A stretch of 64,000 nucleotides of DNA from Sphingomonas japonica (GCF_006346325.1 NZ_VDYR01000001.1:2386519-2450518), one strand, 5' to 3'. Counted from the stretch's first letter, positions 36,071 to 45,633 are shown. A program made the numbers and translations. Notes: generated by a model from the sequence alone, not told the origin.

Positions 36071-37045
36071 TCACAAGCCCGGCGGCGCACCGCGGCGACG
36101 CAAATCGGCGGGAAGCCGGAAGGTAACCGCGCGGTTCGCGAAATCGATATCGACCTGCCGGAACAGCCGCATCGCATCCATGCCGAGCAGGATCGCGGGT
36201 CGTCGGTCCAGCCCGAGCCGCCGGAACGGTGCCGCATCGAGAAACGCGATCGGGATGTCGCGAAAGGTGATCCCGCCGACCGACAATTGCGGGACCGCAT
36301 GATAGTCGGCCCCGATCTGCTCGCCGGTCACGCTAGTCAGCTCGATCCGGCGCAGCATGCCGCGGCGTCCCGCGATCGCGCGCTGCAGCGCGAGGTTGCC
36401 GATGCTGACGCCGGTGCCGGTGTCGAGGATGACGTCGACCCGCTGCGAACCCAGCCGCGCCTCGGTCAGGATCAGCTGGCCAAGCAGCGACCGCGCGCGC
36501 ACGATGATCTCGTCGGGCTTCGGCCGCGCGGGCGCCCGGCGCCGCGCGTCGCGCACCACCATCGACCGCGCGTCGAAATCGATCGACACGGCGCGGCCTG
36601 CCAACGTGTCGAGCCCGATCAGCCCGGCCGCGCCCAGATCGATGGCATCGAGCGCCGGTGCCTCGATCGACCCGGTCGCGGCAAGCGCGTCGATCGCGAT
36701 GGTCGGCACGATCACGGTCGCGGCGGGAGTACGGCCGGTAATCGTGGTCAGCACCACCCGCCTGCCCGCGGCAAGATCAAGCGTCCGCGCCAGTTCGTGC
36801 GAGACCACCGTGCGTTCGGATCCGGTATCGAGGATGAAGCGATATGGCCCTTGCCCGCCGATCGAGACGGGTAGGGTGATGCGATCGCCGAGCAGCGCCA
36901 GCATCACCAGCTGCACCGAATCCTCGACCGGGCTCACCGGCACCGATGCCGGCGCTTCGGCTGGGACGGAGGGGAGCGTCTGCGTGGATGCGGGCGCGGC
37001 GATCAGCAGCGCGGACAGGATAGTCGCGGTGGCCCGGCGGGACAT
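36071..37045 (-). CDS. Twin retropepsin-like aspartic protease, exported
   Basis: A 324-residue protein with a signal peptide (ATILSALLIAAPASTQT). It contains two DTG catalytic motifs: ILDTGSERT near residue 75 and ILDTGTGVS near residue 210, each in a retropepsin-like half (aspartyl protease, PF13650/PF13975 type). A single chain with both halves can form a complete active site. Targets are unknown, presumably in the periplasm. It lies between the repair genes pdeM and the helicase, though its location suggests no repair function. Confidence 0.82.
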   Translation of the reverse strand: MSRRATATILSALLIAAPASTQTLPSVPAEAPASVPVSPVEDSVQLVMLALLGDRITLPVSIGGQGPYRFILDTGSERTVVSHELARTLDLAAGRRVVLTTITGRTPAATVIVPTIAIDALAATGSIEAPALDAIDLGAAGLIGLDTLAGRAVSIDFDARSMVVRDARRRAPARPKPDEIIVRARSLLGQLILTEARLGSQRVDVILDTGTGVSIGNLALQRAIAGRRGMLRRIELTSVTGEQIGADYHAVPQLSVGGITFRDIPIAFLDAAPFRRLGLDRRPAILLGMDAMRLFRQVDIDFANRAVTFRLPADLRRRGAPPGL

Positions 37046-37092
37046 GGCGCATGATAGGCCTGCGGGCACCCCGCCGCAATCGCCGCTGCCGC

Positions 37093-39525
37093 TCAGTCGG
37101 GCCGCATCGCCTCCGCCGCGAGAATTTCGGCTTCCTCGAGCAAGGCGTCGTCGGTCGATCCCTGCGACACTTTTTCGCGGCCGATCAGCACCAGCACCGG
37201 CACCGCCAGAGGACTGATGCGGTCGAGATCGACATGCACCATCGTGCCCGCCGCGCGTTCGAGCAGGCTGGCGAGCCGCCCGACATCGGTCATCCGCGCG
37301 CGCGCATCTTCCCATGCCGCCTGCAGCATCAGATGCGTCGGCTCGTATTTGCGCAGCACGTCGTAGATGAGGTCGGTTGAGAAGGTGACCTGCTTGCCGG
37401 TCTTCTTCTTGCCGGGATGGTTGCGCTCGACCAGCCCGCCGATCACCGCCACTTCGCGAAACGCGCGCTTGAGCAGGCTCGACGATTGCACCCAGCTGAC
37501 GAATTCGTCTTCGAGGATATCGCTGGAAAACAGCGCCGCCGGATCGGTGATCGGCTCCAGCCCGTAACAGGCGAGCGCATAGTCGTTCGACACGAAGCCG
37601 ACCGGCTTGAGTCCCAATGCCTCCATCCGCCGGGTGATCAGCATGCCGAGCGACTGGTGCGCGTTCCACCCCTCGAAGCTGTACGCGACCATATAATGCC
37701 GCCCCTCGCGCTCGAACGTCTCGACCAGCAACTCGCCGGGCTTGGGCAGCAGCGAGCGGCGATCCTGCATCTCCAGCCATTCGCGTACGTCTGGCGGAAA
37801 TCGCGGCCATTCGCTGCGGTCGTGCAGGAAACCGCGGACGCGATCGGCAAGGTTGGTCGACAGCGGCATCCGGGACCCGCCATAGGTCGGGACCCGCGCC
37901 GGCCGCGCGGTCGCGCGTACCACCAGGTCGAGCTCGGTCATCCGCTCGACCTCGAGGCTCATCCCCGCGAAGAAAAAGGTGTCGCCCGGCGACAGCGTAG
38001 AGGCGAAATATTCCTCGACCTTGCCCAGCTTGCGCCCGTTCTTGAACCGCACATCGAGCATGTCGGCCTCGACGATGATGCCCGCGTTCAAGCGGTGCTG
38101 CGTGACGAAGCGCGGATGCGCTACCCTCCACAGGCCGTCGCCGTCACGCGTCAACCGCTTGAAACGGTCATAGGCGCGCAGCGCGTAGCCGCCGTCGGCG
38201 ATGAACTGGAGGACGCGGTCGAAGACCTCTTGCGACAGCGCCGAATAGGGCAATGCTGCGCGAACCTCGTGCAGCATAGTCGCAGCATCGAACGGGGCGG
38301 CGCAGGCACACGCCATCAGATGCTGCGCAAGGACGTCGAGCGCGCCGGGGCGAAAGATATCGGGGTCGAGCTCGCCCGCCTCGACCGCGTCGAGCGCGGC
38401 GCGCGCCTCGAGATACTCGAAGCGATTGCCCGGCACCAGCACCGCTTCGGACGCCTCGTCGAGGCGATGGTTGGCGCGGCCGATCCGTTGCAGCAGCCGC
38501 GACGAGCCCTTGGGCGCACCCATCTGCACGACGCAATCGACATCGCCCCAATCGACTCCTAGGTCGAGGCTGGCGGTGGCGACCAGCGCGCGCAGGCGAC
38601 CATCGGCCATCGCGCCTTCGACCTTGCGCCGTGCCTCGCGCGACAGGCTGCCGTGATGCACCCCCATCGGCAGGTTCATGTCGTTCGCCTTCCACAGGTC
38701 CTGGAAGATCAGTTCGGCCAGGCTGCGGGTGTTGCAGAACACCAGGGTCGTGCGGTGCGTCTCGATCTCGGCCATCACCTGCGCCGCGGCATAGCGCCCC
38801 GAATGCCCCGACCACGGCACGCGGTCCTGCGGCAGCAGGATGGCGATGTTGGGATCGGCGCCGGGCTCTCCCTCGACCAACGTGACCGTGTCGATGTCGC
38901 CGTCGGGGGCGAGCCACGCGCGATAGCCGTCGGTATCCGCGACCGTCGCCGACAAAGCGGTGCGGCGCATCGCTGGCGCGATCGCCTGCAGCCGCGCCAT
39001 GCCCAGCGCGAGCAGGTCGCCGCGCTTGCCGGTGGCAAAGGCATGGACCTCGTCGACGATGACGCAGGCGAGCCCAGCGAACAGCCTGAAGCTGTCGGGA
39101 TGGCTGAGCAGCAGGCTGAGCGATTCGGGCGTGGTCAGCAGGATGTTGGGCGGCTTGGCCCGCTGCCGCGCCTTGCGGTCGCTGGGCGTATCGCCGGTGC
39201 GCGCCTCGACGGTGATGTCCAGCCCCATCTCTTCGATCGGGGTGAGCAGGTTGCGTTGCACGTCGATCGCCAGCGCCTTGAGCGGCGAGATGTACAGCGT
39301 GTGGATGCCGCCGCGCGGCGCGGCGACAAGCTCGTCGAGCGTCGGCAGGAAACCGGCGAGCGTCTTGCCCGCTCCGGTCGCGGCCACCAGCAGCGTGTGC
39401 CGCCCCGTCCGCGCCGCCGCCAGCATCTCGATCTGGTGTCGCCGCGGCCGCCAGCCCCTTCCGGCGAACCAGTCGGCAAGCGGCGCGGCAAGATCGGTCG
39501 GGGCAGGCGCGTCCGCGGCTTTCAT
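37093..39525 (-). CDS. Ligase-associated DNA damage response DEXH box helicase
   Basis: An 810-residue Lhr-like superfamily 2 helicase. Walker A AATGAGKT is at residues 48-55, the DEVH box at 158-161 and motif VI is QRIGRANHR; a long C-terminal Lhr-type region follows. It belongs to the set with pdeM and the MBL exonuclease; the ATP-dependent ligase that normally completes the set is not in this window. Confidence 0.9.
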   Translation of the reverse strand: MKAADAPAPTDLAAPLADWFAGRGWRPRRHQIEMLAAARTGRHTLLVAATGAGKTLAGFLPTLDELVAAPRGGIHTLYISPLKALAIDVQRNLLTPIEEMGLDITVEARTGDTPSDRKARQRAKPPNILLTTPESLSLLLSHPDSFRLFAGLACVIVDEVHAFATGKRGDLLALGMARLQAIAPAMRRTALSATVADTDGYRAWLAPDGDIDTVTLVEGEPGADPNIAILLPQDRVPWSGHSGRYAAAQVMAEIETHRTTLVFCNTRSLAELIFQDLWKANDMNLPMGVHHGSLSREARRKVEGAMADGRLRALVATASLDLGVDWGDVDCVVQMGAPKGSSRLLQRIGRANHRLDEASEAVLVPGNRFEYLEARAALDAVEAGELDPDIFRPGALDVLAQHLMACACAAPFDAATMLHEVRAALPYSALSQEVFDRVLQFIADGGYALRAYDRFKRLTRDGDGLWRVAHPRFVTQHRLNAGIIVEADMLDVRFKNGRKLGKVEEYFASTLSPGDTFFFAGMSLEVERMTELDLVVRATARPARVPTYGGSRMPLSTNLADRVRGFLHDRSEWPRFPPDVREWLEMQDRRSLLPKPGELLVETFEREGRHYMVAYSFEGWNAHQSLGMLITRRMEALGLKPVGFVSNDYALACYGLEPITDPAALFSSDILEDEFVSWVQSSSLLKRAFREVAVIGGLVERNHPGKKKTGKQVTFSTDLIYDVLRKYEPTHLMLQAAWEDARARMTDVGRLASLLERAAGTMVHVDLDRISPLAVPVLVLIGREKVSQGSTDDALLEEAEILAAEAMRPD

Positions 39526-39558
39526 CCGGGGCTCAGATGGGCGCGCGCGGCGCGGCGA

Positions 39559-39744
39559 TCAACGGGTTTCGTTCGCCTTGTCGAGGCGATCCTGCTCCTC
39601 GTACATCGCCCGCGTTGCGGCTTCGTTCGCGGCTTCCTGCGCCTTGGTCATGCGGTTGTTGCGCATCGCCCACACGATCGCGACGACCAGCACGACCGGC
39701 CCGACGATCGTCAGCACTCCCCACAGGCTCGAAGTATCGAACAT
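39559..39744 (-). CDS. 61-residue single-span membrane protein
   Basis: A tiny protein with one transmembrane helix (VLTIVGPVVLVVAIVWAM) followed by a charged, helical tail (TKAQEAANEAATRAMYEEQDRLDKAN). AGGA lies upstream of the ATG at 39744. It belongs to no named family that I recognise. It sits between the helicase and the divergent exonuclease, upstream of the helicase on the same strand. Confidence 0.55.
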   Translation of the reverse strand: MFDTSSLWGVLTIVGPVVLVVAIVWAMRNNRMTKAQEAANEAATRAMYEEQDRLDKANETR

Positions 39745-39834
39745 GGCGCGTTCCTCATTGTGTCGCTGCGTCAACGTACCACCCGGGAAGTTCGATCCGG
39801 TTGGATTCGCGGCGCAACGCGCCATATCGCGCCG

Positions 39835-40833
39835 ATGACCCGTTTAGGCGACTGGATCGAACCTCACCCCACCGGCATCTACGTGCCCGCCGCCGATGCG
39901 TGGATCGATCCGTCGGTGCCGCAACCGCGCGCGCTGGTGACGCACGGCCATGCCGATCACGCGCGCGGCGGGCATGGCGAAGTGTGGGCGACGCCGGAGA
40001 CGCTGGCGATCATGGGCGTCCGCTATGGCGACCAGAGCGGCCGCCCGGTCGGCTATGGCGAGACCTTGCGGGTGGGCGAGGTCGACGTGTCGTTCGTGCC
40101 TGCCGGCCATGTACTGGGATCGGCGCAGATCGTGCTCGACCATCGCGGCGAGCGCGTGGTGGTGTCGGGCGACTATAAGCGCCGCGAGGATCCGACCTGC
40201 GCGCCGTTCGAGGTCGTGCCGTGCGACATCTTCGTCACCGAGGCGACGTTCGGACTGCCGGTGTTCCGCCATCCCGAGACGCATGACGAGATGGACAAGC
40301 TGCTGGCCGCACTGCGCGCCGAACCCGATCGCTGCATCCTAGTCGGCGCCTATGCGCTGGGCAAGGCACAGCGGGTGATCCGCGAATTGCGGGTGATGGG
40401 GTTCGACGATCCGATCTACCTGCACGGCGCGCTGCAGCGCCTGTGCGACCTGTACGTCGCGCATGGCATCGATTTGGGCGAATTGCGCCCGGCGACCGAG
40501 GCGAGCAAGGCCGAACTGGCCGGACGCATCATCCTGGCACCGCCGGGGGCGCTCAACGATCGCTGGTCGCGGCGGCTGCCCGATCCGATCACCGCGATGG
40601 CCAGCGGCTGGATGCGCGTGCGCCAGCGTGCGCGCCAGCGCAACATCGAGCTGCCAATCCTCTTGTCCGACCATGCCGACTGGGACGAACTGACCACCAC
40701 CATCCGCGAGATCGCCCCCAAGGAGGTGTGGGTGACGCACGGCCGGGAGGACGCGCTGGTGCACTGGTGCGGGCTGCACCAGATCAAGGCACGCGCGCTT
40801 GACCTGGTCGGGTTCGAGGACGAGGACGACTGA
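39835..40833 (+). CDS. Ligase-associated DNA damage response exonuclease (MBL fold)
   Basis: A 332-residue metallo-beta-lactamase-fold nuclease of the mRNA 3'-end-processing/SNM1-like type. The metal site is THGHADH at residues 36-42, with the second aspartate in SGDYKRRED and a further histidine in LLSDHADW. It is divergent from the helicase. In other genomes it is followed by the ATP-dependent DNA ligase; here an M28 peptidase gene follows instead. Confidence 0.88.
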   Translation: MTRLGDWIEPHPTGIYVPAADAWIDPSVPQPRALVTHGHADHARGGHGEVWATPETLAIMGVRYGDQSGRPVGYGETLRVGEVDVSFVPAGHVLGSAQIVLDHRGERVVVSGDYKRREDPTCAPFEVVPCDIFVTEATFGLPVFRHPETHDEMDKLLAALRAEPDRCILVGAYALGKAQRVIRELRVMGFDDPIYLHGALQRLCDLYVAHGIDLGELRPATEASKAELAGRIILAPPGALNDRWSRRLPDPITAMASGWMRVRQRARQRNIELPILLSDHADWDELTTTIREIAPKEVWVTHGREDALVHWCGLHQIKARALDLVGFEDEDD

Positions 40834-40856
40834 CCGTTGCTTTTTGGGGTCGAGTC

Positions 40857-41798
40857 GTGATTTTCCAGTCGCTTGCCATTGCCTTCGTTCTTACCGCATC
40901 GCCGCCTGTCCACGACGTCCCGCCGGCGCTGGTCGACGATCTGCGGACCCTGTCGAGCGCGCGCATGCAAGGGCGCGCTCCGGGGACGATCGGGTCGGAG
41001 CGAGCGCGCGAATACATCGCCGATCGGCTCCGCGCGATCGGGGTCGGGCCGCTCTACAATCGATACGAGCGCCCGTTTGCCGTCCGCGAGCCGAAGCGGA
41101 CGGTGCGCGGTACCAACCTGCTGGCGGTGATCGAGGGCACCGACATGACCAGCGACCGGGTAGTCGTGCTCGGCGCGCATTACGATCATTGGGGGTTTCG
41201 CAAGGGCAAGCTCTACCCCGGCGCCGACGACAATGCCTCGGGGGTCGCCGGGTTGCTCGCAGTGGCTGCCGCGCTCAAGGCCGATCCGCCGCGGCATCGC
41301 ACGATCCTGGCATTCTGGGACGGGGAGGAACTGGGCTATTTCGGGTCGAAGGCGTTCGTCGCCGACCCGCCGGTACCGCTCGATCGCATCGCGCTCAACA
41401 TCAACCTCGACATGATCTCGCGCAGCGACAAGGGCGAGCTCTATGCCGTTGGCGGGCAGAGCTGGCCGGTGGTGCAGTCGATCCTCGACGACCTTGCCAA
41501 GACCGCACCGGTGACGCTGAAATTCGGGCATGAGGGGCCACCTTGGGAAGGCTCGGACGTGTGGATCGACGGGTCCGACCATTATCAGTTTCACCTCAAA
41601 GGTATTCCCTTCGTCTATTTCGGGGTCGAGGATCATCCCGATTATCATCAGCCGAGCGACACGTTCGACAAGGTGCCGCTCGACTTCTACGCGCGCTCGG
41701 TGGCGACGGTCGAAGCGGCGGTGCGGGCATTCGATGCCGGGCTCGACACGATCCCGCGCGAGCACGTCCCGCCGCCGGTGGTGGATGAGGACGACTGA
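40857..41798 (+). CDS. M28 family zinc aminopeptidase/exopeptidase
   Basis: A 313-residue exported peptidase with a short signal segment (FQSLAIAFVLTASPP). Zinc ligands and catalytic residues are visible: HYDH (His108), GADDNASG (Asp124), DGEELG (Glu157/158), NLDMIS, and a late YFGVEDHPDYHQPSDT. The start is a GTG at 40857; no better codon precedes the signal segment. It lies 23 bases after the exonuclease gene. Confidence 0.85.
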   Translation: MIFQSLAIAFVLTASPPVHDVPPALVDDLRTLSSARMQGRAPGTIGSERAREYIADRLRAIGVGPLYNRYERPFAVREPKRTVRGTNLLAVIEGTDMTSDRVVVLGAHYDHWGFRKGKLYPGADDNASGVAGLLAVAAALKADPPRHRTILAFWDGEELGYFGSKAFVADPPVPLDRIALNINLDMISRSDKGELYAVGGQSWPVVQSILDDLAKTAPVTLKFGHEGPPWEGSDVWIDGSDHYQFHLKGIPFVYFGVEDHPDYHQPSDTFDKVPLDFYARSVATVEAAVRAFDAGLDTIPREHVPPPVVDEDD

Positions 41799-41810
41799 CG
41801 CGGGCGCAGT

Positions 41811-41850
41811 CGGTTGGTTTCTACCCCGTTCGCTCGAAACGAACGAATTT
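41811..41850. repeat. Sphingomonad REP-like element, copy B, with terminator-like hairpin
   Basis: In the 52-bp gap between convergent genes. It contains GTTGGTTT and CTCGAAACGAACG, both shared with copy C near 52.1 kb. The local hairpin CGTTCG/CGAACG is at 41827-41832 and 41840-41845. Confidence 0.6.
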
Positions 41851-43386
41851 CTAGCTGGAAGGATCGAACCCCGCCCGCTTCGCCAGCCACCGCGCCGCGG
41901 CATCGGGACTCGTCTTGTCCACGTCGCGATCGACCTGGAGGTTCGCCGCGCGCATCGCCTCGACGTCGATCGCGCCGACTAGCGGCTGCAGCGCGGCGAC
42001 GAAGCGCGCATCGTCGGCGCGATCGGGCGCGACCATCAGGATCGCGTCGTAGCCGGGGATCGCGCCCTTGGGATCGGTCAGCACCTTGAGGTCCTGCGCG
42101 GCGATGCGGCCGTCGGAGCTGAATGCCGAGATGACGTCGGCCCGCCCGCCCGCGATCGCGCGATACATGAAGGTGGGGTTGAATGCCTGCGCCGCGGCGA
42201 AGCGCAGCGGATAGGCGCGCTTGATCGCGGCCCATTCGGGACGCTCGAGGAATTCGAGATCGGTGCCGAACGACAGCGACGGCGATGACCGCGCAAGATC
42301 GTCCAGCGTGGCGATCCCGCGGCGCTCGGCATCGGTGCGGCGCATCGCAAAGGCATAGGCGTTTTCGAACCCCAGCGATCCGAGCAGCCGGACGCCATGC
42401 TCGGCCTGCGCCCAGTCGCCGATCCTCGCCACCATCTCGGGGCGTGGCGGAATGTCCTGGCGCCGCATCTCGTTGGTCCAGATCGTCCCCGAATAATCGA
42501 CATAGACGTCGATATCGCCGCTCGCGAGCGCGCCGAACACCACCGCCGATCCGAGGCCCTCGCGATAGCGCACGCGATATCCCGCGTCCTCGAGCCGGTG
42601 ACCGATCAGGCGCGCGAGGATGAACTGTTCGGAAAATCCCTTGGCACCGATCGTGACGACCCGGCCGCCACTCGGCAGCGCGGGGACGATCGCGATGCCG
42701 ATCCCGACCAGCAACGCGGCGAGGCTGCCCCACACCTGCCAGCGCCGCCGCGCGCGGATGCCATGCTCGGCAGCGCCCAGCAGCAGGTCGACCACCAGCG
42801 CCAGCCCCGCCGCGGCGATGCAGCCCGCGACCACCAGCGTCCAGTTCTGGGTCTGCAGCCCGGCAAAGATCAGGTCGCCCAGGCTCGGCTGGCCGACCGT
42901 GGTCGACAATGTCGCGGCGCCGATCGTCCATACCGCCGCGGTGCGGATGCCCGCCATCAGCACGGGCAGCACCAAAGGCGCCTCGACCAGCCGCAATTTC
43001 TGCCGCGGCGTCATGCCGACGCCGTCGGCGGCCTCGAGCACTGCCGGGTCGAGCTGCGCCAGACCGGTGACGCCGTTGCGCAGGATCGGCAGCAGCGCAT
43101 AGAGCGCCAGCGCGAGCAGCGACGGCAGGAAGCCGAGCGCCGGGATGCCGCCGCCGACCAGCGCCGACAGGCTGAGCAGGATCGGATAGAACAGCGCCAG
43201 CAACGCGAGCGCAGGGATAGTCTGGACAAGGCTGGCGAAACCGAGCGTGACCCGCGCGACAGTGGCGCTGCGCGCCGACCAGATGGTCAGCGGCAGCGCG
43301 ACGAGCAGCCCCAGCAGCAGCGCCGCCGCCGAAACCAGGACATGGTCGGCGAGCAGGCCGGGTACGCGCGCGAAGGCGTCGGTCAT
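41851..43386 (-). CDS. Glycine betaine/choline-type ABC transporter, permease fused to substrate-binding protein
   Basis: A 511-residue fusion. The N-terminal 220 residues are a MetI-like permease with six or so membrane spans; from about residue 245 (VVTIGAKGFSEQFILARLIG) the sequence is an OpuAC/ProX-like binding domain with DVYVDYSGTIWT. This is the quaternary-ammonium family (OpuF/OsmV-like) involved in osmoprotection. Only one permease is present, so a homodimer is likely. The start overlaps the stop of the ATPase by four bases. Confidence 0.88.
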   Translation of the reverse strand: MTDAFARVPGLLADHVLVSAAALLLGLLVALPLTIWSARSATVARVTLGFASLVQTIPALALLALFYPILLSLSALVGGGIPALGFLPSLLALALYALLPILRNGVTGLAQLDPAVLEAADGVGMTPRQKLRLVEAPLVLPVLMAGIRTAAVWTIGAATLSTTVGQPSLGDLIFAGLQTQNWTLVVAGCIAAAGLALVVDLLLGAAEHGIRARRRWQVWGSLAALLVGIGIAIVPALPSGGRVVTIGAKGFSEQFILARLIGHRLEDAGYRVRYREGLGSAVVFGALASGDIDVYVDYSGTIWTNEMRRQDIPPRPEMVARIGDWAQAEHGVRLLGSLGFENAYAFAMRRTDAERRGIATLDDLARSSPSLSFGTDLEFLERPEWAAIKRAYPLRFAAAQAFNPTFMYRAIAGGRADVISAFSSDGRIAAQDLKVLTDPKGAIPGYDAILMVAPDRADDARFVAALQPLVGAIDVEAMRAANLQVDRDVDKTSPDAAARWLAKRAGFDPSS

Positions 43387-44159
43387 GCGCCGCGCTCCAG
43401 CTCGGCAAGGCGGTGCGCCTGGGTGCGCGGTACCGCGACCAGCGCATCGGCGACCGGACCGCCTTCGCCGGCCAGCAGCGCGTGCGGCGCGGCGTCGGCG
43501 GCGATCCTGCCGCCGTCCATCACCAGTACCCGGTCGGCGAGCAGCAGCGCTTCGGCCATGTCGTGGGTGACGAGGATCGTCGTCAGCCCGAGCCGGTCGT
43601 GGAGGGTGCGGATCGCCTGCCCGAGCCCGTCGCGCGTCACCGGGTCGAGCGCGCCGAACGGCTCGTCCATCAGCATCAGGCGGGGTTCGGTGGCGAGCGC
43701 GCGCGCGACCCCGACGCGCTGCGCCTGCCCGCCCGACAGCTCCGCCGGCATGCGCCGCGCGAATTCCGGCGGCAGCTCGACCAGAGCGAGAAGATCGGCG
43801 ACACGCGCGGCGGCACCGGTTTCGCCGGTCAGCCTGAGTCCGATCGCGACATTCTCGCCGACGCTCATATGCGGGAACAGCCCGACATTCTGGAATACAT
43901 AGCCGATGCGGCGACGGATCAGGTGCGAAGGATCGTCCGCAACCGGCCGGCCATCGATCGCGACGCTGCCTGCGCTGGGTTCGATCAGGCGGTTGACCAT
44001 CTTGAGCAGCGTCGACTTGCCCGAACCCGACGCGCCGACCAGCGCGACGAAGCTGCCCGCGGCGATCTCGAGCGAGACGGCATCGACCGCGGTGACGCGC
44101 GCCGAATAGCGCTTGGTGACCTCGCGAAAGGCGACCGAAGGACCGGTTTGTGCTGGCAT
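43383..44159 (-). CDS. Glycine betaine/choline-type ABC transporter ATP-binding protein
   Basis: A 258-residue ATPase. Walker A GASGSGKST is at residues 42-50, the signature LSGGQAQRVGVAR follows, then Walker B LMLMDEP. It is coupled by a four-base overlap to the permease-binding-protein fusion and energises uptake. No CBS domain is present, unlike the longer OpuA-type ATPases. Confidence 0.9.
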   Translation of the reverse strand: MPAQTGPSVAFREVTKRYSARVTAVDAVSLEIAAGSFVALVGASGSGKSTLLKMVNRLIEPSAGSVAIDGRPVADDPSHLIRRRIGYVFQNVGLFPHMSVGENVAIGLRLTGETGAAARVADLLALVELPPEFARRMPAELSGGQAQRVGVARALATEPRLMLMDEPFGALDPVTRDGLGQAIRTLHDRLGLTTILVTHDMAEALLLADRVLVMDGGRIAADAAPHALLAGEGGPVADALVAVPRTQAHRLAELERGA

Positions 44160-44207
44160 CGCCGCGCGTTGTGCGGGATGACGGCGGCAAGGTCAAAGGA
44201 AGCGGAC

Positions 44208-44975
44208 ATGGCAAAGGCGATCTTCGTGACGGGCGGCGCCTCGGGAATCGGCCTTGCGGCGGCCAAGCGCTTTGCCGCCGAAGGCTGGCGCGTCGGACTG
44301 GCCGACGTGAATGCCGCCGCGCTAGGTGCTGTGCGCGGACAGATCGAGGGCGCGAGCGTGTACGTCATGGATGTCCGCGATCGCGCGGCATGGACCCGCG
44401 AACTTACAGCGTTTGCGGGTGGGGACGGCATCGACGTCGTGTTCAACAATGCCGGCATCGCCAGCGGCGGCCCGTTCGTAGACACGCCCGACGACGAGAT
44501 CGACCGTGTCGTCGCGATCAACTTCATGGGCGTCGTCAACGGCGCGCGCGCGGCTTATCCGTTTCTCAAGCAGCGACCAAGCGCCTGCCTGCTCAACACC
44601 GCGTCGGCGGCGGGGATCTATGGCACGTCGGGCGCGGCGATCTATTCGGCGACCAAGTTCGCGGTGCGCGGTCTGACCGAGGCGCTCGACGGCGAATGGC
44701 GCGCCGACGGCATCAAGGTCCGCTCGCTGATGCCCAGCTTCATCGAGACGCCGCTGCTCGATGCAAGCGTGACCGGATCGAACCAGAATGTGCGGCAACG
44801 GGTGCTCGCGGCGGGGCTGGAACTGACCCCGGTGGACACCGTTGCCGACGCCGCATGGGGGGCGGTGCACGGCGATGCAGTCCACACGGTGGTGGGCAAG
44901 ACGGCGCGGCGATTGAAGTTCGCGGCGCGCTGGATGCCGGGGTCGCTGCGCCGACAAATGGGTCGCCGCTTCTAG
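44208..44975 (+). CDS. SDR family oxidoreductase
   Basis: A 255-residue short-chain dehydrogenase. The cofactor motif GGASGIG is at residues 9-15, NNAG near 80-83, and the catalytic Ser-Tyr-Lys are S133, Y146 and K150. AAGGA lies upstream of the ATG. Substrate unknown. Divergent from the ABC importer across 48 bases. Confidence 0.88.
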   Translation: MAKAIFVTGGASGIGLAAAKRFAAEGWRVGLADVNAAALGAVRGQIEGASVYVMDVRDRAAWTRELTAFAGGDGIDVVFNNAGIASGGPFVDTPDDEIDRVVAINFMGVVNGARAAYPFLKQRPSACLLNTASAAGIYGTSGAAIYSATKFAVRGLTEALDGEWRADGIKVRSLMPSFIETPLLDASVTGSNQNVRQRVLAAGLELTPVDTVADAAWGAVHGDAVHTVVGKTARRLKFAARWMPGSLRRQMGRRF

Positions 44976-45075
44976 CATCGCTGCGATTGCTCAGCGATTG
45001 CTCACCCGCCGCTCATGACCTTCATCGCAGTGTCGGTCAGCCTGTCCGCCATCGCAATCGTGAAAGGCAAGACAG

Positions 45076-45633
45076 ATGGCATCCGGCATCAGCAACAACC
45101 GCGGCCGGCAACCCGGCATTCTCTGGCGCATCGTCGGCTGGGGATTTGCGGCGGCGCTGCTGGCGCTGCCGCTGGTCGCGCGCTGGCCGTGGACCGCTCC
45201 CGACTTCGCATTCGCCGCGGTGATGATCGGCGGGGTGGGGATGCTGTTCGAGATCGCGGTTCGCTTTACAACCAACCTCGCCTATCGCGCCGGCGTAGCG
45301 GCCGCGCTGGTGGCCGGGTTCCTGCTGGTGTGGATCAATGCCGCGGTCGGCATCATCGGCGACGAGGGCAATCCCGCGAACCTGATGTATGCGGGCGTGG
45401 TCGGGATCGCGCTGATCGGCGCGATGGCGGCGCGCGGACGGCCCGGGGGCATGGTGCGCGCGATGGCGTCGGCGGCGATAGCGGTGGCGCTGATCGCCGC
45501 GATCACGCTGCGTGCGGGGCTCGGCGGGACCGAACCGCCGGGGGCACTGGGCGTGCTGGTGCTCAACGGCTTTTTCGTCGCGCTGCTGTCAGGATCGGCA
45601 GCTTTGTTCCGGGCAGCGGCACGGTCCGCCTAG
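45076..45633 (+). CDS. Five- to six-span membrane protein of unknown function
   Basis: A 185-residue protein with hydrophobic segments across its whole length (AALLALPLVA, AVMIGGVGMLFEI, AGVAAALVAGFLLVWI, AGVVGIALIGAMA, AAIAVALIAAITL, VLNGFFVALLSG). I recognise no named family; similar uncharacterised proteins occur in alphaproteobacteria. Its stop overlaps the convergent GNAT gene by four bases. Confidence 0.65.
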   Translation: MASGISNNRGRQPGILWRIVGWGFAAALLALPLVARWPWTAPDFAFAAVMIGGVGMLFEIAVRFTTNLAYRAGVAAALVAGFLLVWINAAVGIIGDEGNPANLMYAGVVGIALIGAMAARGRPGGMVRAMASAAIAVALIAAITLRAGLGGTEPPGALGVLVLNGFFVALLSGSAALFRAAARSA

